From positions 56,763 through 120,762 of the forward strand of contig CAZOYP010000001.1 in assembly GCA_964584125.1 (NCBI GenBank): 64,000 nt of DNA. The letters are read 5' to 3'. The translations under genes and the position numbers were made by a program. This document shows positions 54,745-63,916 of this stretch, piece by piece. The DNA comes from Nitromaritima sp964584125 (lineage in GTDB: Bacteria; Nitrospinota; Nitrospinia; Nitrospinales; VA-1). Every line of letters begins with the position of its first letter. The stretch's first letter is position 1. The notes under the pieces are model-generated. The model did no database searches, was not told the origin of the DNA, and worked only from the letters and a program-made list of their open reading frames with translations.

Positions 54745-56013
54745 ATGAAAGTTCAAGCAATTCGTGGCGTCAAAGACATTATGCCAAAAGAAGTTGAAAA
54801 ATGGCGTTGGGTTGAAAATAAAGCCAATCAGGTATTCACTCGATATGGCTTCAAGGAAATTCGTCTACCAATTTTTGAAAAGACAAAACTATTTTCAAGA
54901 GGAATTGGAGAAACCACGGATATTGTTGAGAAAGAAATGTATACATTTGAAGACCGAGGAGGTGAAAAAGTTACACTTCGTCCGGAAGGAACGGCATCTG
55001 TGGTTCGAGCATTCATTGAACACAAAATGTATGCCTCCCAGACAATCCACAAACTTTACTACTTAGGCCCGATGTTTCGATACGAGCGTCCTCAAGCTGG
55101 AAGATTTCGTCAGTTTTATCAAATCGGCGTAGAGGCAATGGGATCTCATAATCCATCTATCGATGCTGAGGTAATGATAATGCTTATGGACTTTTTCAAC
55201 ATTCTAAGACTCAACCAATTCGAACTCCAAATCAATAGTCTAGGTTGCGAAAAATGTCTCCCAGAATATAGAGAGTTCCTAAAAAAATCTATCTCCATTT
55301 ATTTGCCTGATTTATGTGAAAATTGTAATAAGCGCTATGAAAAAAACCCCTTGAGAGTGCTAGACTGCAAGGTCAAAAAAGATATTGAAATTGCGTCTGG
55401 GCTTCCAAAAATAACTGAACATATTTGTAATGAATGTGAAAATCACTTTAAACAAGTACAGACCTTTCTTAATGGGGCAAAAGTACCATATAACATCAAC
55501 TCAAAGCTTGTTCGCGGTCTAGATTACTATACTCATACAGCATTTGAGATCACCTCCGGTAAGTTGGGAGCCCAAAATGCAATTTGTGGTGGAGGTAGAT
55601 ACAATACGTTAGTGGAAGAGTTTGAAGGCCCATCTACACCATGCTTCGGCTTTGCGCTAGGACTTGAAAGGCTAATTCCCCTTGTTCCATTTGATGAGGT
55701 AAAAGATATAGATATAAAGCCTGATATTTTTGTTGTTTCATTAGGTGACGAGGCACAATCAATGACCTTTAATCTAATTCATCAATTACGCTCAGGAGGC
55801 TTATCTGTTGAAAGGGATTACGATGGTGGGAGTATGAAAAGCCAAATGCGAAAGGCCAACAAATCTTCATCACGCTTTGCGCTGATTATCGGAGAAAATG
55901 AAATCAAGAAAGGAAGTTACCAGTTGAAAAACATGGATAATGGAAAGCAATCTAATATAACCGCAGAGTCATGTGTGGAAGATATCCAAAATTTAATAAA
56001 CGACAAATTCTAA
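54745..56013 (+). CDS. hisS: Histidyl-tRNA synthetase
   Basis: 422 residues. Class II motifs: LRPEGTASVVRAFIEH, FRYERPQAGRFRQFYQ (motif 2), and the histidine-binding LVRGLDYYTHTAFEI. Motif 3 is GFALGLERL. The C-terminal anticodon domain begins FVVSLGDE. It charges tRNA-His. It lies 18 bases after fbp, probably co-transcribed. Confidence 0.96.
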   Translation: MKVQAIRGVKDIMPKEVEKWRWVENKANQVFTRYGFKEIRLPIFEKTKLFSRGIGETTDIVEKEMYTFEDRGGEKVTLRPEGTASVVRAFIEHKMYASQTIHKLYYLGPMFRYERPQAGRFRQFYQIGVEAMGSHNPSIDAEVMIMLMDFFNILRLNQFELQINSLGCEKCLPEYREFLKKSISIYLPDLCENCNKRYEKNPLRVLDCKVKKDIEIASGLPKITEHICNECENHFKQVQTFLNGAKVPYNINSKLVRGLDYYTHTAFEITSGKLGAQNAICGGGRYNTLVEEFEGPSTPCFGFALGLERLIPLVPFDEVKDIDIKPDIFVVSLGDEAQSMTFNLIHQLRSGGLSVERDYDGGSMKSQMRKANKSSSRFALIIGENEIKKGSYQLKNMDNGKQSNITAESCVEDIQNLINDKF

Positions 56014-56072
56014 TTAGCAAGGTAGTTGAAGCTTGTTTTAAAAAATAGATAAACTAGTTATTGTTTTTTAAT

Positions 56073-56084
56073 TATAGAACTATA
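56073..56084. promoter_or_regulatory. Possible operator palindrome before the Fur-family gene
   Basis: TATAGAACTATA is a 5-2-5 inverted repeat 62 bases upstream of the Fur-family ATG, in an AT-rich tract resembling PerR/Fur boxes. Autoregulation is a common pattern in this family; the match is short. Confidence 0.3.
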
Positions 56085-56146
56085 TTTTAGTCTCAGGTTT
56101 CTTAGTTATCGTGATAGACTAATTGCATTGACAGAGGGGGAGTGCA

Positions 56147-56575
56147 ATGAGTAATACTGAAATAGATATCCTTGAAAATTATATATCGGAAAATAACCTA
56201 AAGATAACCAAGCAGCGACGAACTGTTTTAAAGGCCTTTCTTGAATGTAATAATCATATTAGTGTTGAAGAGTTGTACAACACTGTTTTAAAAACTGAAC
56301 CTAGAGTTGGACTAGCAACTGTTTATCGTACTTTAGCCCTACTGACTAAAAGTGGGTTGGCTTTGGAAATGGACTTTGGTGACGGCCAAAAAAGGTATGA
56401 GAGTACACACAATATTGTCCATCACGATCATATGGTATGTACTGAATGTGGAAAAATTATTGAATTTAATCATCCCTTGATTGAAAAATATCAGGAAGAA
56501 GTAGCAAAAAAAAATAGCTTCAAAATTACTTCCCACAAACTTGATCTTTTTGGCTACTGTACAGACTGCAAGTAA
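56147..56575 (+). CDS. Fur-family transcriptional regulator
   Basis: 142 residues. The winged-helix N-terminal domain (ITKQRRTVLKAFLE and VGLATVYRTLALLTKSGL) is followed by the metal-binding dimer domain with HHDHMVCTECGKIIEF. C-terminal CTDC adds a second zinc pair. It could be Fur (iron), Zur or PerR; without a PerR His/Asp pattern Fur is the plain guess. A strong AGGGGGAG Shine-Dalgarno precedes the ATG. Confidence 0.9.
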   Translation: MSNTEIDILENYISENNLKITKQRRTVLKAFLECNNHISVEELYNTVLKTEPRVGLATVYRTLALLTKSGLALEMDFGDGQKRYESTHNIVHHDHMVCTECGKIIEFNHPLIEKYQEEVAKKNSFKITSHKLDLFGYCTDCK

Positions 56576-56625
56576 AGAATATTATTAATAATCCATCTAA
56601 AAAACTATTAATGAGGTGTTGTTAC

Positions 56626-57501
56626 TTAAGGGATTGCACTGATTGATTGCGCACAACGAAAACCTACATAATTGTATATTTCATTCACTACCTGGCCAAA
56701 TGTTGTTACCTTTGGGAAAACCTTATTCTTAGGGTGCAACCAAGTTCGATTAGTTATGCGTAAGCCACCTGCAGATGAATCAAAAGCACCTCCGCGAACT
56801 ACCTTAAAGTCTCCTTTTGCAACACCTGTTGGGTTTAACTGCTTGCCCCGGGGATAAGCTGCATCGTACCAATCAGCAACCCATTCCCAAACATTCCCCA
56901 TCATGTCATAAGCACCAAATTGATTGGGTTTTTTTTGACCAACAACGTGAGTTTGACCATTTGAATTGTCTTCAAACCAAGCATATTCCTCATTCATCAT
57001 ATTACCCCAATAGTATCTCGCATCAGCATGGCCCCTTGCGGCATATTCCCATTCGGCTTCGGTAGGTATACGGCATCCTATATTTTCTGCATATTCTTGA
57101 ACATCATAAAAAGTAACCTGTTCGACTGGCCGGCTAGATCCAATGAACTTTGATGGGTTAAAGCCCATTACTTTTTCCCAACGATCCTGGGTAACCTCGT
57201 ATTTATCCAGATAAAAATCGTCAATACAAACTTCATGCTCTGGAGATTCATCGACCTGAGCAAAATTATTACCTAAAACAAAACAACCTCCTTTTATAAA
57301 AATCATTCCTTTAGGTGCTTTACTTGCGATTATTTCATCCTCTGGAGACACTCTTATTGGTTGAAACTTAAAACTCTCCTGCAAATCATCAGAAATGGGT
57401 ATGTCATCCAGATTACTTGCAGAACCACCTAACTCCTCAGATGAGCAAGCAAGATTTAAAATGAAGAATAGAGAAAGTAATATATTTCTTAAATTATGCA
57501 C
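56626..57501 (-). CDS. SUMF1/FGE-fold lipoprotein
   Basis: 291 residues. A lipoprotein signal (LSLFFILNLAC, Cys about 19) precedes a SUMF1 fold: MIFIKGGCFVLG, EHEVCIDDFYLDKYEVTQ, RIPTEAEWEYAARG, WEWVADWYDAAYP, VVRGGAFDSSAG and VGFRCAQ. As in the paralogue at 14987-15748, the copper-binding Cys pair of formylglycine-generating enzymes is missing, so a binding or structural role at the membrane is more likely than sulfatase activation. Confidence 0.85.
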   Translation of the reverse strand: MHNLRNILLSLFFILNLACSSEELGGSASNLDDIPISDDLQESFKFQPIRVSPEDEIIASKAPKGMIFIKGGCFVLGNNFAQVDESPEHEVCIDDFYLDKYEVTQDRWEKVMGFNPSKFIGSSRPVEQVTFYDVQEYAENIGCRIPTEAEWEYAARGHADARYYWGNMMNEEYAWFEDNSNGQTHVVGQKKPNQFGAYDMMGNVWEWVADWYDAAYPRGKQLNPTGVAKGDFKVVRGGAFDSSAGGLRITNRTWLHPKNKVFPKVTTFGQVVNEIYNYVGFRCAQSISAIP

Positions 57502-57704
57502 TGTTTTTAGGGATTTTTGAAAAGGTTGATACTATCACTCAGGACCATTTATACACAACCAAAATATAGTATAAACGACTACGCTCAAAACTTGGTTATT
57601 TCTAGTCCAAATGCTCTAGAAAACCATTAAATTTGCTTTAAAAATATATATTTTTGCCGATAAGCCTTACTAATAGTAGTAATTTTAATAAAACTGCGAT
57701 AATC

Positions 57705-60215
57705 ATGGGTCTATTAAATCGAAAAACTTCAAACTACTGCAATCTCTTTATCTTCTTATCCTTGCAAGTAGCTCTATCCAGTTGCTCTAATATAAAAAAC
57801 ATTGCAAGCCCTTTAGATATAACAAAATCTTTAGAAGCAAAAAATAAATTGGTCTCAAACTTAAGTACCAAGTCTTCATCTAACCGTGACCTAGAGTTTG
57901 CTGTTCAACAATTTAATCAAAATAGATTTGAAGTAGCTGAGTTTTACCTAAAAAAAACACTTTTAAAGTTCCCAGACAATCCAACAGCAATAAGGCTTTT
58001 ACCTTGGACCTACTTTTATCAAAAAAATTATGTCAGAGCCTTAAAAACTTTTAAACGCACTAAAGCACTTCATAAAAAAAGCCCAGAACCATTAGTGGGA
58101 ATGGGTTGGTCCTATTTCGCTTTAAGAAAGTATGAAAAAGCAATAAAACAATTCAAGTATGCCAAAAAACTTAATGGAGATCTTTATCAAATCAATAAAG
58201 GAGAAGGATTTGCTCTTCTAAAACTAAATAAAAAATCTGAAGCAAAAGAGAGTTTTTCTAAAATATATAGTCCTTCCCAGCTTAAAATTATTTTTGAACT
58301 ATGGGTCTCTTGGCATGAAAAAAATACGGATGAATTAATTAATATTCTTCCAACTTCGACACAGCCAATATCATTATTCACTCTTCCAACAGAATTTCCA
58401 AGATATCAAAGTCTATTAATGGGGTTACCGAGTGATATAAACCCCTTCATTAATATTGCATGGAACGCATTTTCTAAAGGTAAATTCAAAAAAGCTTTAG
58501 GTATATTTGAAGATATATCCATGGATGATAGGTCACCCGATATAAAAAATGGATTAGCCTGGAGTCTTCTTAAAAAAAATGAAATTAAAGAAGCTTCGTT
58601 ACTATTTGAGGAAATACTGCAGACGTGGCCAAATTTTATTGGGGCTATTAAAGGAAAAGATGAAATTGAGAAAATAAAAAGAAAGCAGGCTCTCCATGCA
58701 GATCATTATTTTGATATGAAAAAATTAGGTATAGCTGAAAAAAAATATCACGAAATAAAAAATAGATACCAAAATTGGAAGTATCCTTATATTCAATTGG
58801 GAAAATTAAAGTTGGCTCAGAAAGATTATTTATACTCACGCGAATATTTTTTAGATGCACTAGATCTTGCCCCAAATGACATGGAAGCAAAAGCAGGAAT
58901 TGAAGAGGTGAGAAAAGTAATCGATGTAAATCTTTATCAAGCCGACCTGGCATTAAGGTCAGGTAAATATAAAAAAGCGGCGATGCTTTACGCTAACTAT
59001 ATTGAAGAATACAAACCAAATGCTACTTCTTTTCTAGACTCCCATAAAACACTAGTTTATTTAGGGTTTATGGACAATCCTTGGAGAGAATACTCTATGG
59101 ATCAGAAACCAAGCGATCCACCTATTTCACTTTTTTCCAAAATTATGAACAAGCTTGGACTAATAGATTCAATCTCAAAAAATACTTCCCCATTGATACC
59201 ATCAAGTGATACTTCTCTCGCACATGCATATAATGGACTTGGCTGGAGTCAATACCACAAAAAAAAATATTTTCAGGCAGCTGAAAAATTCAGGATCGCA
59301 CGTTCTGATCGAGAATATTATATAGAGTCTTCTAGAGGCCTAGGCCTCTCATTATATGAAGCAGGTCAATTTAGACATGCAGCAAATACTCTTAAACTTG
59401 TCGCTAAATTAAACCCAGATCAAAATCTAGTTTATAAATTGGATATGAGTATATTAATGGGGTGGGATGCTGCAAGCGCACGAGAGTACTTCTTAAAAAA
59501 CCTTATTCATTATCCATTGAGAGCTTCCTTGTATATGGGGCTTGGTTGGCTAAACTACAAAGATAGGAATCAGGATTTAGCTATTGAATATTTTCTAAAA
59601 GCTATATCACTTGATCCAAGTTTTGCTTTATCTGATGAGTTTAAAACTCTTCTTGCAAAAGAACGTTTTGGTTGGCAGGTATACAATAAGTTTGGTTGGG
59701 CATATTATGAAAAGCTTGATTACACAAATGCGATCTTGATGTTTGAAAATTCATTAAAAAAACAGCCTAATAAATCTGAGTCACGTAAGGGCATAGGATA
59801 CGCATTAAACAAAATAGGAAAACTACCACAAGCCGCTAAATACTTAAGTCAGGCACTAGAACTTAACAATGATCCAAATCCGGTAACCGAAATAATTTCT
59901 GGGAACCATACTATTTCACCCTACTCAACTATAACCACCGCTCGTACAACACTAGGCAATATATTTTTAAAGCAAGGCAAACCTTACGAGGCAATAGAAC
60001 TATTCCAAGAGGAATTAAAAATTCGACCAAACCTTGCAGTTGCTCAGGATGGACTAGGGTGGTCATACCTTAAGTTAAACCAGCTTACTCAATCTCGCGC
60101 TGCATTTAAAAATGCTTTAAAAAACCAACCCCTTAACTATCTAACTCATAAGGGCTTAAAAGAAGTTAAACAGAAAATTGCTAGCAATAAATTAAAAATA
60201 ACTCTTAAACCTTAA
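57705..60215 (+). CDS. Large TPR lipoprotein
   Basis: 836 residues from the ATG at 57705; an in-frame TTG at 57654 is possible but the lipobox (FLSLQVALSSC) sits close to the ATG. At least ten TPR-like units follow, e.g. ALKTFKRTKALH, EAKESFSKIYS, NGLGWSQYHKKKYFQAAEKF, YYEKLDYTNAILMFENSLK and LGWSYLKLNQLTQSRAAF. It probably scaffolds an envelope complex. No partner is adjacent. Confidence 0.8.
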   Translation: MGLLNRKTSNYCNLFIFLSLQVALSSCSNIKNIASPLDITKSLEAKNKLVSNLSTKSSSNRDLEFAVQQFNQNRFEVAEFYLKKTLLKFPDNPTAIRLLPWTYFYQKNYVRALKTFKRTKALHKKSPEPLVGMGWSYFALRKYEKAIKQFKYAKKLNGDLYQINKGEGFALLKLNKKSEAKESFSKIYSPSQLKIIFELWVSWHEKNTDELINILPTSTQPISLFTLPTEFPRYQSLLMGLPSDINPFINIAWNAFSKGKFKKALGIFEDISMDDRSPDIKNGLAWSLLKKNEIKEASLLFEEILQTWPNFIGAIKGKDEIEKIKRKQALHADHYFDMKKLGIAEKKYHEIKNRYQNWKYPYIQLGKLKLAQKDYLYSREYFLDALDLAPNDMEAKAGIEEVRKVIDVNLYQADLALRSGKYKKAAMLYANYIEEYKPNATSFLDSHKTLVYLGFMDNPWREYSMDQKPSDPPISLFSKIMNKLGLIDSISKNTSPLIPSSDTSLAHAYNGLGWSQYHKKKYFQAAEKFRIARSDREYYIESSRGLGLSLYEAGQFRHAANTLKLVAKLNPDQNLVYKLDMSILMGWDAASAREYFLKNLIHYPLRASLYMGLGWLNYKDRNQDLAIEYFLKAISLDPSFALSDEFKTLLAKERFGWQVYNKFGWAYYEKLDYTNAILMFENSLKKQPNKSESRKGIGYALNKIGKLPQAAKYLSQALELNNDPNPVTEIISGNHTISPYSTITTARTTLGNIFLKQGKPYEAIELFQEELKIRPNLAVAQDGLGWSYLKLNQLTQSRAAFKNALKNQPLNYLTHKGLKEVKQKIASNKLKITLKP

Positions 60216-60250
60216 CTTAAAAAATAGGCAGAAAAGACAAAACTCTTTTA

Positions 60251-60279
60251 TTGACACCCATATAAAAAAAGGTGATAAT
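60251..60279 (+). promoter_or_regulatory. Strong promoter with no downstream ORF
   Basis: TTGACA (60251-60256) and GATAAT (60274-60279) are exactly 17 bases apart. No coding frame follows on this strand before the acsA gene, which runs the other way. Confidence 0.65.
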
Positions 60280-60285
60280 AAATGT

Positions 60286-60405
60286 AATCAATTGAAATAT
60301 AAAGCTTTAGTTCTCATGCACTTTTGGGGTGGGGGGTTTGTTGTTCTGTGAGTGGGTGCATTGGCAAATTTACTACTAATCTCTTATTTTTTCTTCCTAT
60401 TATAA
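60286..60405 (+). ncRNA. Candidate small RNA with G-rich hairpin
   Basis: Downstream of the promoter, ATGCAC (60316-60321) and GTGCAT (60356-60361) form a perfect 6-base inverted repeat enclosing G runs (GGGG at 60326, GGGGGG at 60331, GGG at 60354) in AT-rich DNA. T-rich sequence follows near 60385-60395. The end is approximate; it could also be antisense to the acsA 3' end. I know no RNA family that fits. Confidence 0.4.
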
Positions 60406-60419
60406 CTTATAAGGAAAAA

Positions 60420-62393
60420 CTAAGTTTTCATCCGATCATATGTAGACTTTAATGACTCTACAACTGAAGGATCTGCAAGCGTAGAAGTGTCACCCAATTG
60501 ATCGGATTCATCCGCAGCAATTTTACGTAAAATTCGTCTCATGATTTTTCCAGATCGAGTTTTAGGAAGTCCAGGTGCCCAATGAATTATATCGGGAGCC
60601 GCGATAGGCCCTATTTCATTTCTAACGAATAATACCAGTTCTTTTCTTAGCCCCTCATTCGATACAACGCCTTCCATTAATGTTACATAAGCATAAATAC
60701 CTTGTCCTTTTATCTCATGCGGGAACCCTACAACTGCAGCTTCGGCAACCTTATTATGCAATACTAAAGCCGATTCAACCTCGGCGGTGCCTATACGATG
60801 ACCTGAAACATTAATAACATCATCCACTCTACCGGTTATCCAGTAATAACCATCCTCATCTCTGCGACAGCCATCTCCGGTAAAATAATAGCCAGGATAT
60901 AGCTTGAAGTAGGTTTCTTCGAAACGGTCGTGATCTCCGTAAATAGTTCGCATCTGACTAGGCCATGGTTCTTCAATAGCAAGTACGCCTTCTACACCAT
61001 TACCCTTTAAAACAGTACCTGTTTCAGCCTCAATAATTACGGGCTTTACTCCAAAAAATGGAAAAGTAGCAGAGCCCGGTTTTGTAGGAGTGCAACCTGG
61101 TAGTGGAGTGATAAGAATCCCCCCTGTTTCTGTTTGCCACCAAGTGTCAACTATAGGGCAACGACCTTTTCCAATATTATTGTGGTACCACCGCCATGCT
61201 TCCGGATTAATTGGTTCCCCAACAGAACCTAATACTCTAAGCGTAGAAAGACTATAACTTTTAGGTATTTCTATCCCATGGGACATAAGTGCCCTAATAG
61301 CTGTTGGAGCAGTATAAAACTGGGTTACATTTAGGCGGTCAATAATATCCCAAAACCTTCCTGCATCTGGATAAGTAGGAATACCTTCAAACATTATAGT
61401 GGTTGATCCATTTGCTAGAGGGCCATATACAATATACGAATGGCCAGTAACCCAACCAATATCTGCAGTACACCACCAAATATCCCCTTCTTGATAATCA
61501 AAAGTATATTTATGGGTTAATGAAGTAAAAACCATATATCCACCAACATTATGCTGAACACCTTTTGGCTTTCCTGTAGATCCAGATGTATAAAGAATGA
61601 ACAAAGGATCTTCAGCATCCATCTCCTCTGGTTCACACGTAGACGCAACTTTTCTCATTTCTTCATGCCACCAGTAGTCTCGACCTAAAATTATTTCCAC
61701 CGGCATTTTTGATCCAACTCGCTCAACAACTACACAAGTTTTAACCTCCACACCCTTTTTTGAGGCCAATTTAATAGCTTCATCTGCATTAGTCTTAACA
61801 GGTACTGGCTTTGCCCCGCGAAATGAACCATCCGTTGTAATCAGAAAAGAACAATTAGAATCAACAATCCGGTCTGCTAAAGCAGTTGATGAAAACCCAC
61901 CAAACACAATAGAGTGAATAGCTCCTATTCTTGCGCAAGCCAACATCGCAATAGCTAATTCCGGAACCATAGGCATATAAATAGAGATGCGATCACCTTT
62001 ATGAACATCATATTTTTTAAGAACATTAGAAAAACGGCATACCTCAACATATAGTTCGTTATAAGTTAGAGAACGATTTTCTCCCGGTTCATTGCCTTCC
62101 CACAATATAGCTATCTGATCACCTCTGCTTTCAAGATGGCGATCAATACAATTAACAGTTATATTAGTCTTACCACCTTTAAACCACTCGATAGCAATAT
62201 TCCCCTTCCTCACATCATAATTAAACAGACGCACAACTTCCCATTTTTTAAACCAAATAAATTGTTCAGCTTCTTCTCCCCAAAAGAGATCAGGATTATC
62301 CAAAGAAAGGTGGTATTTATTCTTGTATTCATCCATGCTACTAATTAACGCATTAGAAGAAAACTTTTCTGGAGGATTATAAGTTTCGCTCAT
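60420..62393 (-). CDS. acsA: Acetyl-CoA synthetase
   Basis: 657 residues, full length. The adenylate-forming motif is LFILYTSGSTGKPKGVQH, and DTWWQTETGGILITP, YYWITGRVDDVINVSGHR and the acetylatable Lys motif KTRSGKIMRRIL follow. It makes acetyl-CoA from acetate, CoA and ATP. The ATG follows TAGGAGAT at good spacing. The DUF1566 gene precedes it by 35 bases on the same strand. Confidence 0.95.
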   Translation of the reverse strand: MSETYNPPEKFSSNALISSMDEYKNKYHLSLDNPDLFWGEEAEQFIWFKKWEVVRLFNYDVRKGNIAIEWFKGGKTNITVNCIDRHLESRGDQIAILWEGNEPGENRSLTYNELYVEVCRFSNVLKKYDVHKGDRISIYMPMVPELAIAMLACARIGAIHSIVFGGFSSTALADRIVDSNCSFLITTDGSFRGAKPVPVKTNADEAIKLASKKGVEVKTCVVVERVGSKMPVEIILGRDYWWHEEMRKVASTCEPEEMDAEDPLFILYTSGSTGKPKGVQHNVGGYMVFTSLTHKYTFDYQEGDIWWCTADIGWVTGHSYIVYGPLANGSTTIMFEGIPTYPDAGRFWDIIDRLNVTQFYTAPTAIRALMSHGIEIPKSYSLSTLRVLGSVGEPINPEAWRWYHNNIGKGRCPIVDTWWQTETGGILITPLPGCTPTKPGSATFPFFGVKPVIIEAETGTVLKGNGVEGVLAIEEPWPSQMRTIYGDHDRFEETYFKLYPGYYFTGDGCRRDEDGYYWITGRVDDVINVSGHRIGTAEVESALVLHNKVAEAAVVGFPHEIKGQGIYAYVTLMEGVVSNEGLRKELVLFVRNEIGPIAAPDIIHWAPGLPKTRSGKIMRRILRKIAADESDQLGDTSTLADPSVVESLKSTYDRMKT

Positions 62394-62428
62394 CCAATAA
62401 ATCTCCTATCCAAATTTTGGTGGATTTA

Positions 62429-62857
62429 TTATTTTTCATCCGCAGTGATCGTACGTACAGCTCGAGCTGCCTCGGTTAACGTCCATAGTCCATCGGGATG
62501 TGTATAATCACCTGTACGTAAATTTAGAACAAAAGTTCGCATTCTGCCGCTCACCTGTTGGGCAATCATAGAAAAACCACCACCTGATGAAAAACAGTCA
62601 CTTATATGAATTTCTTTTTCAAACTTATCTTTAAGAGAATAGGCTTTATCATAAAGCGTAGCCATTTCTTCTCTAGAAGGCAATCGCCAATCATTAAATC
62701 CAGCAATTTTTTTTTCACAAAGGTCACGCACATAATCTACACTCTCCTGATAATTAACCCATTTTGCCATGTCGTTCATGCTATCCGTGCGTACCCACAT
62801 CAGGTTCGTATCATTATCAATAACAGTATGCTCCCCACTCACAGTAAAACGACCCAT
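62429..62857 (-). CDS. Lcl/DUF1566-domain protein
   Basis: 142 residues with a DUF1566 (Lcl C-type) core: RFTVSGEHTVIDNDTNLMWV, FNDWRLPSREEMATLYDKA, and FVLNLRTGDYTHPD near the end. No signal peptide is visible, although most relatives are exported. It lies 35 bases upstream of acsA on the same strand, so they may share a transcript. Function unknown. Confidence 0.75.
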   Translation of the reverse strand: MGRFTVSGEHTVIDNDTNLMWVRTDSMNDMAKWVNYQESVDYVRDLCEKKIAGFNDWRLPSREEMATLYDKAYSLKDKFEKEIHISDCFSSGGGFSMIAQQVSGRMRTFVLNLRTGDYTHPDGLWTLTEAARAVRTITADEK

Positions 62858-62960
62858 TTATATACGTGTGTTTAAAAAATTATTAATAGTTTTTAACAAA
62901 ATAGCACTTTCACGATAAGATTTCAAAGATCTTAACTTGATATTAATCCTGTAGTTTTTT

Positions 62961-62991
62961 TTGACAAAACCATATGAATATTACCTATAAT
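62961..62991 (+). promoter_or_regulatory. Promoter of the nucleotidyltransferase-partner gene
   Basis: Perfect hexamers TTGACA (62961-62966) and TATAAT (62986-62991) with a long 19-base spacer. Start would be near 62998, about 70 bases before the ATG at 63069. Confidence 0.45.
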
Positions 62992-63068
62992 CATAAATAT
63001 ATTTACAAAAAAATATTTTCTATTTTAAGATAAAAACATCGAAAATAAGTGATTAAGTAATTATTAAA

Positions 63069-63464
63069 ATGGCTTTACAACCCACTCCACAAATTATCCT
63101 GCCACACCTAAATTGGTCTCTTGCTAGACTCAAAGAAGTAATTGAAAAAGAAGATACCGACTACTATCGAGGAGCTGCACTACAAAGATTTAAACTAACT
63201 TACGAAGTTACTATTAAAGCAATCCGCGCATTTGCGGAGCAGGAAGGAAGAAAGGTTTACTCTGACGAATCGTGTTTTCAGTGGATGGAGGAAAAACAAT
63301 GGCTAGAAAAGCAATCGAACTGGGTTAAAGTTATTCAAAACTACAATCAAATAAAAAAACTTTCAGAAGAAATGACCAGAAAAAAGACTTATAACGAACT
63401 TCAGCACCACTACGCAATATTAAACAGCATCAAAGAATACATGAACCTAGCATTAAGCAACTAA
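63069..63464 (+). CDS. Nucleotidyltransferase substrate-binding protein (HI0074 family)
   Basis: 131 residues, four-helix HEPN-like chain: LNWSLARLKEVIEKEDTD, YYRGAALQRFKLTYEVTIKA, FQWMEEKQWLE and QKKTYNEL-like KKTYNELQHHYA. This family normally pairs with a small MNT nucleotidyltransferase in a two-gene toxin-antitoxin-like unit. No nucleotidyltransferase gene lies on either side within the window, so it appears orphaned. Confidence 0.8.
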   Translation: MALQPTPQIILPHLNWSLARLKEVIEKEDTDYYRGAALQRFKLTYEVTIKAIRAFAEQEGRKVYSDESCFQWMEEKQWLEKQSNWVKVIQNYNQIKKLSEEMTRKKTYNELQHHYAILNSIKEYMNLALSN

Positions 63465-63529
63465 CTATTTAAAAAAATTAAATAATTTACCGTGCTACAC
63501 TAATGAGTAAATTCAAACTACAAAATTAT

Positions 63530-63916
63530 TCAGTGGGAACCTTCCTCATGAGAGTGGGATGACCCTTCCTCGTGGGAATGTGCACTACCGGAACCGCCAC
63601 CCACCAAGGGGTTACGAGTAGGACGCCCTAATGATTCGTTAGCATGTTTTAACGCTTCGTTATAATGTTTAAGGGCCTTTCTTGCATGGTCTATTGCTAC
63701 GCTACCATGTGACTTCAAGTCTTGTCCCGCATCTGGCATTTTCAATCCAAATTCTAAATGCCTCACCATTTCTTCTAAATGTAAATAGCCCTCTTCTCCA
63801 TGCCCCAGGCCAACACTAGCATGGCCACTAGCTTGTGAATATGCCTGCTGAGTTCCAATAAACAGAAATAAACTAATGCACACGACTGCAAAAAATATTT
63901 TTTTCCAATGAAACAT
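63530..63916 (-). CDS. SmbP-like histidine-rich exported metal-binding protein
   Basis: 128 residues from the ATG at 63916 (GGGGG Shine-Dalgarno 5 bases upstream). A signal peptide (IFFAVVCISLFLFIG) ends near QAYS. The mature chain has helical segments with spaced histidines (GYLHLEEMVRHLEFG, SVAIDHARKALKHYNEALKHANE) like the nitrifier protein SmbP, and a His-rich repeat tail (HSHEEGSSHSHEEGSH). It would bind metals such as copper in the periplasm. Confidence 0.7.
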   Translation of the reverse strand: MFHWKKIFFAVVCISLFLFIGTQQAYSQASGHASVGLGHGEEGYLHLEEMVRHLEFGLKMPDAGQDLKSHGSVAIDHARKALKHYNEALKHANESLGRPTRNPLVGGGSGSAHSHEEGSSHSHEEGSH

